This document shows, one piece after another, positions 1-7,863 of a stretch of 64,000 bases of DNA. The notes under the pieces are model-generated. The model did not search any database, was not told the origin of the DNA, and saw nothing but the letters and a program-made list of their open reading frames with translations. The DNA comes from Bacteroidaceae bacterium (GTDB taxonomy: Bacteria > Bacteroidota > Bacteroidia > Bacteroidales > Bacteroidaceae): positions 1-64,000 of the forward strand of contig JAFZSA010000042.1 of NCBI GenBank assembly GCA_017619585.1. Direction: 5' to 3'. The stretch's first letter is position 1. The number at the start of each line of letters is the position of its first letter. The position numbers and the translations under genes were made by a program.

Positions 1-1464
1 AATACTGAAATTCTTGACGATTGCTCCATTGATATAACCAAACAAACCATTATTGTCACCAGTGGCTGTGTAACTGAAGTTTGTGATAGCATGACCCTGA
101 CCATCAAAGATACCTGTGTATTGATTGTTGGCATTGCCAATGGGAGTCCAAACTACACCATTCAAGTCAATATCAGCTGTCAGTACAGCATTAGACTTGG
201 GATTAATCTGATTAACATAAGCAGAGAACCACTTCAATTGATTAGCCGTACCAATCTCGAAGTAGCCATCTGTATTGGCAACCATATACTTCTCATCGGG
301 GGAACCGCAATAAGAGCAGAATCCATCAGAGAAACTGTGGTCGTCCTTTAAAGCAGATGACTCATTTGAATATGCAGTCTCACCCTCATAGGCAGTACCA
401 TTACAATGCATATGTCCTGTCATATATACGATATCAGAGCCATTGGGAGTGGGATGGGTATCAGTCCCTAATTTCTGGAACCAATTGACATTCTCCGACT
501 GGTTTCCATTCAGTGCGTATGCAATCTCACCACTTGCCAATTGCTCTGCAGTTACCTTTACAGGTGCGATGCCGGTGGCTTCAGCACCACTAGACGTACC
601 ATTAACGAAATCACCTAAATAATAGTTTTGGGAAGCAAAGGTAGAGTTGCTGGTATTAAGTCTTCCAAAGAACTGACCAACATTCCCTTCACTAGAGGTT
701 ATGCTACCAATAGAAAGACAATTCTTGATTGTAACTTTACCCTTATTGCAATAACCAACAATGCCACCGCATTGGCCTTCTGCAGTAGTTCCATTCTGGA
801 TTTTACCATCAAAAAGACAATTAGTGATATTAAGGATAGTCTTGGTGTCACTATTGGCATAACCAACAATGCCGCCAATGTTACCCGTGTGTCCTCCAGC
901 ATCGAGAATGCCAGAATAGGAACAGTTCTCTATAACAGTTGTGCCATTATTAGCACTGCCCAAAATTCCGCCGGGTCTGAAACCGTCAGCAGTGCTGTTG
1001 ATGTCTAGGTAGCAGTGAATGTCGCGAATGATTACAGATGTGTCGCGAGTGTAACCAACTACACCACCAGTCTTATGCTTAAGTGTCATCGTACCATAGA
1101 TGGAGAAATTCTCAACAAAACATCCTGCCGAAACAACGCCGAAGATGCCGAAATAGTTCTTGTTTGAAGTAAAATTGAAGCCCTTGATAGTAAATCCTTG
1201 ACCATCAAAATGACCACAATAAGCAGAAGAGACAGCACCTGTATTCCAGTCGCCAATAGCTGTCCAACTCTCTAATGTTGACATATCGATGTCACCTGTA
1301 AGTACTGCACTGGCTGTTGTCTCGCCACCGTTAACTAAAGCAGCAAAGTCTGCCAGATCTTGAGCTGAACTAATCTGATAAACGTCACCGTCTTTTTCTA
1401 ACGCCCATGCGCTACTTGTCATACCTATACACATGGCAAGAAGCAAAAGTAGTTTTGTCTTCAT
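1..1464 (-). CDS. GLUG-repeat secreted protein, C-terminus beyond window
   Basis: The reading frame is open over all 488 codons from ATG 1464 to the window edge; I checked every codon for stops. It starts with a Sec signal peptide (MKTKLLLLLAMCIGMTSSAWA). Next come GLUG-type beta-solenoid blocks, recognisable as FDGQG-x-I-x-N, IENC-x-Y-S-G, GG-I/L-V/L-G-x-A and ITNCLFDG, and then a short Cys/His patch (H-C-x-G-T ... F-C-S-x-C-G) before a second GLUG block. The same order occurs in the first 700 residues of the 1890-residue protein at 46689-52361, so the two are paralogues and this one may also continue into further domains. It is probably an extracellular, T9SS-exported surface protein, but its sorting tail lies outside the window. 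A promoter lies at 1516-1547. Confidence 0.85.
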   Translation of the reverse strand, partial: MKTKLLLLLAMCIGMTSSAWALEKDGDVYQISSAQDLADFAALVNGGETTASAVLTGDIDMSTLESWTAIGDWNTGAVSSAYCGHFDGQGFTIKGFNFTSNKNYFGIFGVVSAGCFVENFSIYGTMTLKHKTGGVVGYTRDTSVIIRDIHCYLDINSTADGFRPGGILGSANNGTTVIENCSYSGILDAGGHTGNIGGIVGYANSDTKTILNITNCLFDGKIQNGTTAEGQCGGIVGYCNKGKVTIKNCLSIGSITSSEGNVGQFFGRLNTSNSTFASQNYYLGDFVNGTSSGAEATGIAPVKVTAEQLASGEIAYALNGNQSENVNWFQKLGTDTHPTPNGSDIVYMTGHMHCNGTAYEGETAYSNESSALKDDHSFSDGFCSYCGSPDEKYMVANTDGYFEIGTANQLKWFSAYVNQINPKSNAVLTADIDLNGVVWTPIGNANNQYTGIFDGQGHAITNFSYTATGDNNGLFGYINGAIVKNFSI

Positions 1465-1515
1465 AAGAAAGAATATTAAAGTTAAAAAAGGTTTTTATTT
1501 TTCAATGTACGTGCG

Positions 1516-1547
1516 CAAAAATACATTTTTTGGGGATACATTCCAAA
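1516..1547 (-). promoter_or_regulatory. Bacteroidota promoter of the GLUG gene
   Basis: On the minus strand a -33 TTTG (1544-1547) is followed after 20 nt by -7 TATTTTTG (1516-1523), matching TTTG-N19-21-TAnnTTTG. The start codon at 1464 lies about 45 nt downstream. Confidence 0.75.
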
Positions 1548-1577
1548 TTTCCGGAACATTTTTACTCATAAAGAACA

Positions 1578-1612
1578 GAAAAGGCAACTCTCAAATAGAG
1601 AATTGCCTTTTC
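1578..1612 (-). terminator. Rho-independent terminator after the 51-aa peptide gene
   Basis: A 15-bp stem with one G-T pair and a 5-nt loop: GAAAAGGCAATTCTC on the minus strand pairs with the segment ending CCTTTTC, and a U-rich run (TTTTCTGTTCTTT) follows. It lies 23 nt beyond the stop of the small gene at 1635-1790 and just upstream of the promoter of the next gene. Confidence 0.75.
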
Positions 1613-1634
1613 AATATAGGATTAGGAATAGGAT

Positions 1635-1790
1635 TTAGTCCTCATCATCAGACCAGATGGCCCAATCATTTTCCTTTGTCAAAGCATCGCTACCATTTAC
1701 GGTGGTATCACCGTTTATCACCAGGCTCTCTGCCAACATGTTGACTACCTGAGCCGATTCTACCTTCAAGGCGGGTTTAATATATCTCAT
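1635..1790 (-). CDS. 51-residue small acidic peptide
   Basis: ATG at 1790 opens a 51-codon frame ending TAA at 1635-1637. The product begins MRYIKPALKVES and ends with a Trp- and Asp-rich tail (WAIWSDDED); it has no signal peptide. It is too short for ordinary gene finders, yet it is bounded by a good terminator (1578-1612) and lies 124 nt downstream of a large surface-protein gene in the same direction. I recall short Bacteroidota peptides starting M-K-x-Y-I-K-P and ending in acidic Trp-containing tails, usually annotated as hypothetical, and this looks like one of them. Function is unknown. It may be co-transcribed with 1915-6024, since I see no clean promoter directly upstream. Confidence 0.6.
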   Translation of the reverse strand: MRYIKPALKVESAQVVNMLAESLVINGDTTVNGSDALTKENDWAIWSDDED

Positions 1791-1794
1791 ATAT

Positions 1795-1916
1795 AGACCC
1801 CTCCCATCCTCCCCGTCAGGGGAGGTGACTAATGAGGGTATGGGTCAAAAGTTAATAATCATTTTTCTATAACATCCCCTCACCCTCCCTGACGGGAGGG
1901 GCGGGGTGGGTCTTTT
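1795..1916. repeat. Inverted pair of C-rich palindromes
   Basis: Two C/G-rich arms face each other: about 1797-1826 (GACCCCTCCC ... CCCCGTCAGGGG) and 1883-1912 (CTCCCTGACGGGAGG ... GTGGGTC). Each is internally palindromic and the arms are near reverse complements. The right arm begins 2 nt after the stop codon of the gene at 1915-6024. They belong to the C-rich family also seen at 7596, 12042, 15675, 31355, 52500 and 63805. Confidence 0.7.
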
Positions 1917-4900
1917 ACTTAAGAATTTTCTTACCACCAACAATATTGATGCCCTTCTGCAGCTTGTTTATGCGCTGACCGGCAATATTGTAAATGGCAC
2001 CCTCGCCTTCGGAGAGGGCTGGGGTGAGGCTGTTAATAGCTGTCTCGCCATTCTCTGCGAAGTAGAATGCCTTAACCTCTGTAGCAGGAAGCTCTAGGTA
2101 TGCCTTACCAGCCTTGATGGTACCGGCATTAGCCAGATAGAAGCCAACTTCAGCGTCCTCAGGCTTAGCCAGAACATACTTGCCAGTGGCCTCAACATCC
2201 TCGGCAGCACCCTTCAGGTCGTTGCGCTCTGCCTTAACAGCACCTGTTGTAGGAGCAAAACTGTAGACACCTGCTTCACCCTTCAGGATAACGGGCTCGC
2301 CAGCAGCAATCTTACCTTCGATAGGCTGAACATCCACCAGATTACCCCATACAAGACCAGCAGATGCTACAACACCTTCAGGAATTTCAAGGTCAACATT
2401 GTCAACAAACAGAGTTGCATAACCTGCCTCAGAAATCTCAGTAACAACAGGCTTGGAAAGATCCAGTGTAGGATAAGCATCCTTACCAACATCCTGACGG
2501 AAGGCAACACCTAACTTCAGAACAATCTCATTGCTTGCCAACTGCTCGTCTGCAACCTTATTAGCTGTCATTGTGACAGTGCTTGCAGAACCGTTTACGT
2601 TTTCACCCTTATAGTAACTGTTGTTGATAGAAGAACGAGTGCTCTTGACTGCTCCAAAGAACTGTGCAGCTATCTTAGATTGAACAGTACCAATAGACAA
2701 AACGTTCTTGATAGATACATTTGCACCATTGCTGTAACCAATCATACCACCAAAGGTACAGTTGCCAGGAGTTGCAGCTGTGTTAACAAGTTCACCATCG
2801 AACAAGCAGTTGCTAATGGTGAGATAACATGCAGCGTTGTTGTTGGCATAACCTACAAGGCCACCATAGTTACCATCCTTACCACCATCCTCAGCTGCAA
2901 GTTTGCCAGAATATGTACAGCGGTCAACAACTGTTGCGTTGCCATTGAGTGCTCCACCGAGGACACCGCCCACTTGAGCACCTGCCAGCTGATTGTTGTA
3001 ATTCATCTTGCTATTGATGTTCTGAATGAGGACACCACCATCACCTGCAACACCGATAAGAGCAACTGCCCTACCTGTAACACTCGCAGAAACGGTCATA
3101 GTACCTTCAGCAGTGAAGTTCTTCACTACAGCACCTGTTGTAAGCTTACCGAACAGACCATTGTACTGACCGGTTGCTGTGTAAGTGATATTCTTAATGG
3201 TATTGCCCTGACCATCAAATGTACCCTTGAATGGCTTGTCATTATTACCAATAGATGTCCAAGCATTATTAGTAATTACCTCAGAAAGGTCAATGTCAGC
3301 TGTGAGGACTGCCTTAGCATCTGTAGCTCCACTATTTACTATTGTTGCGAAGTTAACCAACTGCTGAGCAGCATTGATCTGATATACACCGTCAACCTGA
3401 GCCATGGTGTTAGCAGCAATGATTGCAGGAACCTCAGTTGTGATATAATTGATTGCCCCATTAAAATTAGGAAGCAGATCGTCTGCGGTAGCAGTTGCTA
3501 CTGCGGTAATCTTGGCAGTAATAGTTTCTGTAAGCTGCGCTATCAGTTTCTGCTTAATAGCATCTGGCATCTCTAAGCCTTCTTCAAGATTTGCAAGAGC
3601 CATGCTAACCTTAGTCAAAGAATCAACATATTCCTGACGGATAGCAGTAAACTCTTCATCAGGCAAGAACTTGAATTCAGACATCTGGATGGAACCGCCA
3701 TCAAATGCGGATTCAACCTCAATCTTGAAGTACTTATAGTTACTTTCCCATTTCTCGCTAATATTAAAGTAAGCGGGAGCAAAGTTATCAGCAGGAAGAC
3801 GGTCCTTGCCAATATCAGACTTCGCATCAAGTAATACCCATGAACTAAAATCACGAGTTACAAACTTTGATTCCTCTGAGCCTGATGGTACTTTTGCATT
3901 GCAGCCATATATCTTCCAGCTCTTCCAGTTACGACCCGAATTGCCCTTGGTATCATTACCGGTAACTAACATGTACTGGTTGAAAGCCTTTGCAGCATAG
4001 GCCTTGAAGATAACGTATGAGCCGCCTTCGGGCAAGTTACCACCCCACTTGGTCTTTTCGTTGCCATCCAGTAACTTGGTATGATTCTCGCCATCACTCC
4101 AAGCAGTATTACCGCTAATGGGACGATAACCTCCGGTCATGAAGTCAGCTGACTCACTGAGTGCGTCCTTCAAAGAGACCAATTCGTTATATATCTTAGT
4201 CAGAGCAACAGCATCAGAGGTTGTTTGAAGCTCAGCAAATTTCTCTGTGAAAATTGTCTTAGAAGCTTCTAGGTCAGATTCAACCACTATATCGGCTACA
4301 CCAGCGGCAAAGTCTGTCAACTCATCTACCAAAGGCTTACGGATAGCCTCAAACTCATCCTGAGTGCAGAGATACATCTCTGACATCTGCTGCTGAGAGC
4401 CGGAATGAGGCGCAGTTACCTTCACCATGTAATACAAGTAATCCTTGGCAACACCCTTATTAAAATCAAATGTTGCGGGATAGAAGTTCTTCATAGGCAG
4501 ATACTCCTCAGTGACATCAGTTCTCTCATCAAGCAAGACCCATTCTGTGGCATCTTTATTAGTAGCATCATTAAAGGTTGCAAAATTGCCGCCATAGACG
4601 CTCCAAGACTTCCAGTTACGACCTGTGTTTTTTTCGGTGTCATTACCCGTTACAAGCTTGTAGAAGAACGGTTTGAAAGCAGCTTTCACACGGAAGATAA
4701 CATACTGTGGGAAATCATTGCCACCCCACTTTGTTGACTCTTTACCATCAACCAACTGTGAATAGTTGCCGTCGCCCCAGCAATCAGAGCCGGCGATTGC
4801 AGCATAATTCGCACCATTGACAAACAGCTTCACAGCCTTGGCAATAACATTTTCTTCGGCTGCCTTCAATTTCGTTTCAAGTGTAGCATACTCACCAGTT

Positions 4901-6024
4901 TGTATGCCTGCTGCCAACAAATTATCTAAGTCCAAGCCGGCAAAGAAGGTCGCATATTCCTGACACCAAGAATCGTTTTCACCCAACAGAGACTCATATT
5001 CAGCCTTAGTAGCCTTTGCAGCATTTACTAGGTTTGTATAGTACTGAGCATCAGATACATCAGAAGTACTTACAACATGGAATTCACCTACCTGTGTCCA
5101 GCCATCGCTCTTCATAGCATTCAAAGTCAGCTTAATATAGCGGAACTTGTCGGTTGTATTAGAAGGAGTGAACTCAAATGTCGAAAAGTTTAGATTCTGA
5201 ATTACGTTATCGTTAACCACTTCGTCAATAAGTGTCCAGTTGCTATTATCATTGGAGCCTTCAATCTTCCAGCTCTTGGGAGCACGGTCGTTCCAACTGC
5301 CATCATCGTGAGTAGAGAAAGAATAGCTCTTTACTGCATATGCCTGACCATCACTCGTCTCAATGGTTACCCAATTCTTGCCATTAGCCAAGTTGCTGCC
5401 TTCCCACTTCTGGCCAATCAACAGGTCAACAGCCTTCTTGGAATTATCCTGAGAAGAAGCTTTCCACTTGTAGCTAACCACACGATTAGGCTCACCCAGA
5501 ATCTTGAACTCAGAAAGCTGAATCATGCCATCATAACGATCCTGATCATTTTCCTTGTATTTCTTTCTTTCATTAAGGACAAGCTTAAAGTACTTAAAAG
5601 ACTTGGTAACGCCCTTTTCGCAGAAGAAACGCTGTGTAAAGTAATTCTTCCGCTGAACCATCTCGTTACGACCAAGGTCAGAAAGCGCTACCCAACCTGC
5701 TGCACTTGGGTCAGCTGCGACCGCTGCGTCATTGGTACCAAAAAGTTGCCATTTTCCGATACAGCGATCATAGGCCTCGTTGTCATTAGCAGTAGTCATG
5801 TCATAGCCCCACACATAGACAGGTTCGGAAGCTTCAATGAGTGCATAGACATCATTGCCACAATTACCACAATACTTGGTTTCCCGATTGCTGTCGAAGA
5901 GCTTGGCAACGCCTTCGTCACCCTCAAAGTTAGTACCACCCGTACAGGTAAATGTAACCTGTGCAGAAACCGTGACCGTCATTAAAAAGACCGCCATCAG
6001 TGCCATTAGTTTGTTTCTCTTCAT
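1915..6024 (-). CDS. Secreted discoidin-like/GLUG protein with sorting-like tail
   Basis: 1369 residues. I prefer the ATG at 6024 over an upstream in-frame one (6090) because it begins an ideal signal peptide (MKRNKLMALMAVFLMTVTVSA) and sits below a good promoter. Residues about 23-800 hold at least three or four galactose-binding-like (F5/8-type) modules with a distinctive signature: T-K-W-G-G ... L-V-T-G-N-D-T ... G-R-N-W-K-S-W ... I/V-Y-G. Helical linkers separate them. GLUG blocks follow (about 880-1150). A roughly 130-residue beta module (G-Y-A-T-L-F-V-D ... K-A-F-Y-F) is shared with the 46689-52361 protein, and the tail ends IYNIAGQRINKLQKG ... GGKKILK. It is probably a carbohydrate-binding surface protein exported by the T9SS. 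The tail contains a repeat-derived peptide (TPALSEGEGA). Confidence 0.88.
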   Translation of the reverse strand: MKRNKLMALMAVFLMTVTVSAQVTFTCTGGTNFEGDEGVAKLFDSNRETKYCGNCGNDVYALIEASEPVYVWGYDMTTANDNEAYDRCIGKWQLFGTNDAAVAADPSAAGWVALSDLGRNEMVQRKNYFTQRFFCEKGVTKSFKYFKLVLNERKKYKENDQDRYDGMIQLSEFKILGEPNRVVSYKWKASSQDNSKKAVDLLIGQKWEGSNLANGKNWVTIETSDGQAYAVKSYSFSTHDDGSWNDRAPKSWKIEGSNDNSNWTLIDEVVNDNVIQNLNFSTFEFTPSNTTDKFRYIKLTLNAMKSDGWTQVGEFHVVSTSDVSDAQYYTNLVNAAKATKAEYESLLGENDSWCQEYATFFAGLDLDNLLAAGIQTGEYATLETKLKAAEENVIAKAVKLFVNGANYAAIAGSDCWGDGNYSQLVDGKESTKWGGNDFPQYVIFRVKAAFKPFFYKLVTGNDTEKNTGRNWKSWSVYGGNFATFNDATNKDATEWVLLDERTDVTEEYLPMKNFYPATFDFNKGVAKDYLYYMVKVTAPHSGSQQQMSEMYLCTQDEFEAIRKPLVDELTDFAAGVADIVVESDLEASKTIFTEKFAELQTTSDAVALTKIYNELVSLKDALSESADFMTGGYRPISGNTAWSDGENHTKLLDGNEKTKWGGNLPEGGSYVIFKAYAAKAFNQYMLVTGNDTKGNSGRNWKSWKIYGCNAKVPSGSEESKFVTRDFSSWVLLDAKSDIGKDRLPADNFAPAYFNISEKWESNYKYFKIEVESAFDGGSIQMSEFKFLPDEEFTAIRQEYVDSLTKVSMALANLEEGLEMPDAIKQKLIAQLTETITAKITAVATATADDLLPNFNGAINYITTEVPAIIAANTMAQVDGVYQINAAQQLVNFATIVNSGATDAKAVLTADIDLSEVITNNAWTSIGNNDKPFKGTFDGQGNTIKNITYTATGQYNGLFGKLTTGAVVKNFTAEGTMTVSASVTGRAVALIGVAGDGGVLIQNINSKMNYNNQLAGAQVGGVLGGALNGNATVVDRCTYSGKLAAEDGGKDGNYGGLVGYANNNAACYLTISNCLFDGELVNTAATPGNCTFGGMIGYSNGANVSIKNVLSIGTVQSKIAAQFFGAVKSTRSSINNSYYKGENVNGSASTVTMTANKVADEQLASNEIVLKLGVAFRQDVGKDAYPTLDLSKPVVTEISEAGYATLFVDNVDLEIPEGVVASAGLVWGNLVDVQPIEGKIAAGEPVILKGEAGVYSFAPTTGAVKAERNDLKGAAEDVEATGKYVLAKPEDAEVGFYLANAGTIKAGKAYLELPATEVKAFYFAENGETAINSLTPALSEGEGAIYNIAGQRINKLQKGINIVGGKKILK

Positions 6025-6195
6025 AAAAACAGAATGTTTAGTTAATAGTTTTACCTGGACAGCAACATTTCTTCTTTTCGAGACGAACACTGCATCCAGG
6101 CGGTTAATTATAAAATAGTTTTTGTTCTTTCTCTCGTAACCTGATTCCAGGCGTTTTTAGGTTTTACTAAGTTTAGTTTTAGTCTTCCATCTGGG

Positions 6196-6227
6196 CAAAG
6201 ATATGTTTTTTTCGAATACACTCCAAA
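6196..6227 (-). promoter_or_regulatory. Promoter of the discoidin-like gene
   Basis: Minus strand: -33 TTTG (6224-6227), 20-nt spacer, -7 TATCTTTG (6196-6203). This leaves a leader of about 165 nt before ATG 6024. The leader holds two copies of the word ATTCCAGGCG/ATCCAGGCGG, in + strand reading near 6090 and 6150. Confidence 0.75.
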
Positions 6228-6478
6228 TATAATCTAATATTTTTATACATATGAGTTGGCAACAAGAAACAATAAGATATTAAGGGGCATTTGTACGAAC
6301 ACTTTGATAAAAGGAAACCGCAAAGGGACTTAAAGAAAACCATCGTCAGGAATAGTCATATTTACCCCTTGTGAAGCAAACCTTCGTGGTTGTTCTTGAA
6401 CCTTGAGGTAACCTTGAGGTAACCTTGAGGTACATATGAGGTAAACATGAGGCAGAGTTTTTATTTTTACGGGAATTG
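6228..6478. other. Divergent intergenic region without genes
   Basis: Between the promoter at 6196-6227 (minus) and the one at 6479-6510 (plus) I see no credible ORF. The only organised content is the 11-bp tandem array at 6399-6452. Confidence 0.7.
6399..6452. repeat. 11-bp tandem repeat, AACCTTGAGGT x3 plus 2 degenerate
   Basis: Exact copies of AACCTTGAGGT start at 6399, 6410 and 6421. Degenerate copies start at 6432 (ACATATGAGGT) and 6443 (AAACATGAGG). The array ends 27 nt upstream of the -33 box of the T9SS operon. The reverse complement of the same unit occurs at 62091-62135. Confidence 0.9.
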
Positions 6479-6510
6479 TTTGGGGGTTGTTCTATAATAT
6501 TATATCTTTG
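6479..6510 (+). promoter_or_regulatory. Promoter of the T9SS operon
   Basis: -33 TTTG at 6479-6482, 20-nt spacer, -7 TATCTTTG at 6503-6510. The first gene starts at 6658, so the leader is about 140 nt. No other TAnnTTTG box with a matching -33 was seen in the later intergenic gaps of the operon. Confidence 0.75.
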
Positions 6511-6657
6511 CACATCCTTATACCCAAGGAACAAAGACCTGTGAGGCAGGAAAGAACGCCTAAAAAGACGTACAACTGCCAAAACTTTAACTATTTTATA
6601 AATATTCTATTAAGGATATACAATAAATAAGTGTATAGCGACGTTATTAAATTTAGG

Positions 6658-7596
6658 ATGAAAAGACTACTCTGGATAGGAATGCTGTTGATAAGTCTGG
6701 GTGCAAGAGCTCAGTTTGATGCGGCATTTACCAACTCCTGGGCATTACAATCCTACTTCAATCCTGCAGCGGCAGGAGCGAATGGTCTGCTGAACGTGAA
6801 AGCTGCCTATAGCATGCAAATGGTGGGGTTCGAGAACGCTCCCAAGACTATGCTCATAACAGCAGATATGCCTCTCTTCTTCCTGGGGCCCCAACATGGA
6901 GTGGGACTTGGCTTGTACAGTGATAAGGCAGGCGTCTTCAATACGCAAAAGATATCACTGACCTACGCCTACCACTTGAAACTATGGGGCGGCACCATGA
7001 GTATCAGTGCAAGACCTGCCCTCTTTGTTGAGAAAACAGACGGTTCAAAACTTGACTTGGATAAGTCTAACGACCCAGCATTCACCACAAGCGAGTCAAA
7101 GGGACAGTCACTGGATATGGACTTCGGCCTGAGATATGCCTACAAGAAACTATGGTATGCAGGAGCCAGCGTCCATCATCTATTAGGACCCACCATTACA
7201 CTGGGTGACGAGAAGACGCATGAGATTACAATAGATCCTGTTTTCTATATGACAGGAGGATACAGGTATAAGTTCCGCTACCCCCGATATGCATTGGCGA
7301 TGGACGCAATCCTGAGAAGCGACCTACAGAACTGGAGAGGAGATATCACTGCCCGTCTGGAATACGATGGCGAGAAGCACAAACTGTACGGCGGTATTAT
7401 GTACAGTCCCATGAATAGCGTGGGCATTCTGCTGGGATATAACTTCCACGGCATCAACATAGGATACTCTTACGAGGTGTACACAGGCGGAATAGGAATA
7501 CAGAACGGTACGCACGAAATAATGATAGGCTACCAAACAGACCTGAACTTGGGCAAGAAAGGTAAGAACCTGCATAAGAGTGTGAGACTACTATAG
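6658..7596 (+). CDS. porP: T9SS outer-membrane-associated PorP/SprF-family protein
   Basis: 312 residues. The ATG at 6658 starts a signal peptide (MKRLLWIGMLLISLGARAQ); the upstream in-frame ATG at 6631 would add nine residues ahead of it. The mature N-terminus carries the family hallmark Y-F-N-P-A-A-A-G, followed by alternating beta-strand sequence typical of PorP/SprF outer-membrane proteins. It is first in the order porP-gldK-gldL-gldM-gldN, the conserved core of the type IX secretion system in Porphyromonas and Flavobacterium. In that system PorP works at the outer membrane with the PorK/PorN ring. A C-rich palindrome begins at the last base of its TAG stop. Confidence 0.93.
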   Translation: MKRLLWIGMLLISLGARAQFDAAFTNSWALQSYFNPAAAGANGLLNVKAAYSMQMVGFENAPKTMLITADMPLFFLGPQHGVGLGLYSDKAGVFNTQKISLTYAYHLKLWGGTMSISARPALFVEKTDGSKLDLDKSNDPAFTTSESKGQSLDMDFGLRYAYKKLWYAGASVHHLLGPTITLGDEKTHEITIDPVFYMTGGYRYKFRYPRYALAMDAILRSDLQNWRGDITARLEYDGEKHKLYGGIMYSPMNSVGILLGYNFHGINIGYSYEVYTGGIGIQNGTHEIMIGYQTDLNLGKKGKNLHKSVRLL

Positions 7597-7624
7597 ACCC
7601 CCCGACCCCCTTTAGGGGGAGGGA
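7596..7624. repeat. C-rich palindrome abutting the porP stop codon
   Basis: A 29-bp element whose core is CCCCCTTTAGGGGG. It begins on the G of the porP TAG codon and can fold into a short strong hairpin, but no U-tract follows. The near-identical element is found at 12042-12069, 15675-15703 and, inverted, 15787-15815. Confidence 0.85.
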
Positions 7625-7625
7625 A

Positions 7626-7658
7626 AAGTGAAAAGTGAAAGAGTGAAAAGTGAAAAAT
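7626..7658. repeat. Octamer tandem repeat (AAAAGTGA)n
   Basis: About four copies of AAAAGTGA with one interruption, directly after the C-rich palindrome and before the GGCGGCC element at 7661. Confidence 0.8.
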
Positions 7659-7660
7659 AA

Positions 7661-7722
7661 GGCGGCCAAAGCCAAACCGTTATAACGTTATAACGACATA
7701 TCGTAATAACGAAGAGGCCGCC
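7661..7722. repeat. GGCGGCC...GGCCGCC element 1
   Basis: GGCGGCC and GGCCGCC bracket about 48 nt of degenerate octamers of the type NNATAACG (TTATAACG, TTATAACG, TAATAACG). The 7-bp ends are perfect reverse complements, so the element can form a GC-clamped hairpin. It lies in the porP-gldK gap. Confidence 0.85.
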
Positions 7723-7767
7723 AAACGACAATAACGAAATAAAGATATAATATTAATAAGGTGTAGA

Positions 7768-7829
7768 GGGCGGCAAAGACCGTAATAACGAAATAACGTT
7801 ATAACGTCATAACGATAAGGCCGCCGCCC
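7768..7829. repeat. GGCGGCC-type element 2
   Basis: Ends GGGCGGC and GCCGCCC bracket octamers TAATAACG, AAATAACG, TTATAACG, TCATAACG. It is the second copy in the porP-gldK gap and ends 35 nt before gldK. Confidence 0.85.
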
Positions 7830-7863
7830 AAAACAAAAAGAAAAAATAACTAAACAAAATAAT

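Noticed and set aside
2680..3576. 298-codon plus-strand ORF
   Set aside because: Antisense shadow of the GLUG part of the discoidin-like gene; Thr/Ile/Cys-rich low-information product.
6024..6090. Upstream start of the discoidin-like gene
   Set aside because: It would put 22 residues of basic, non-signal sequence before a perfect signal peptide.
7661..7829. Insertion sequence remnant
   Set aside because: No transposase fragment and no target duplication visible; the ends are only 7 bp, which fits a hairpin repeat better.
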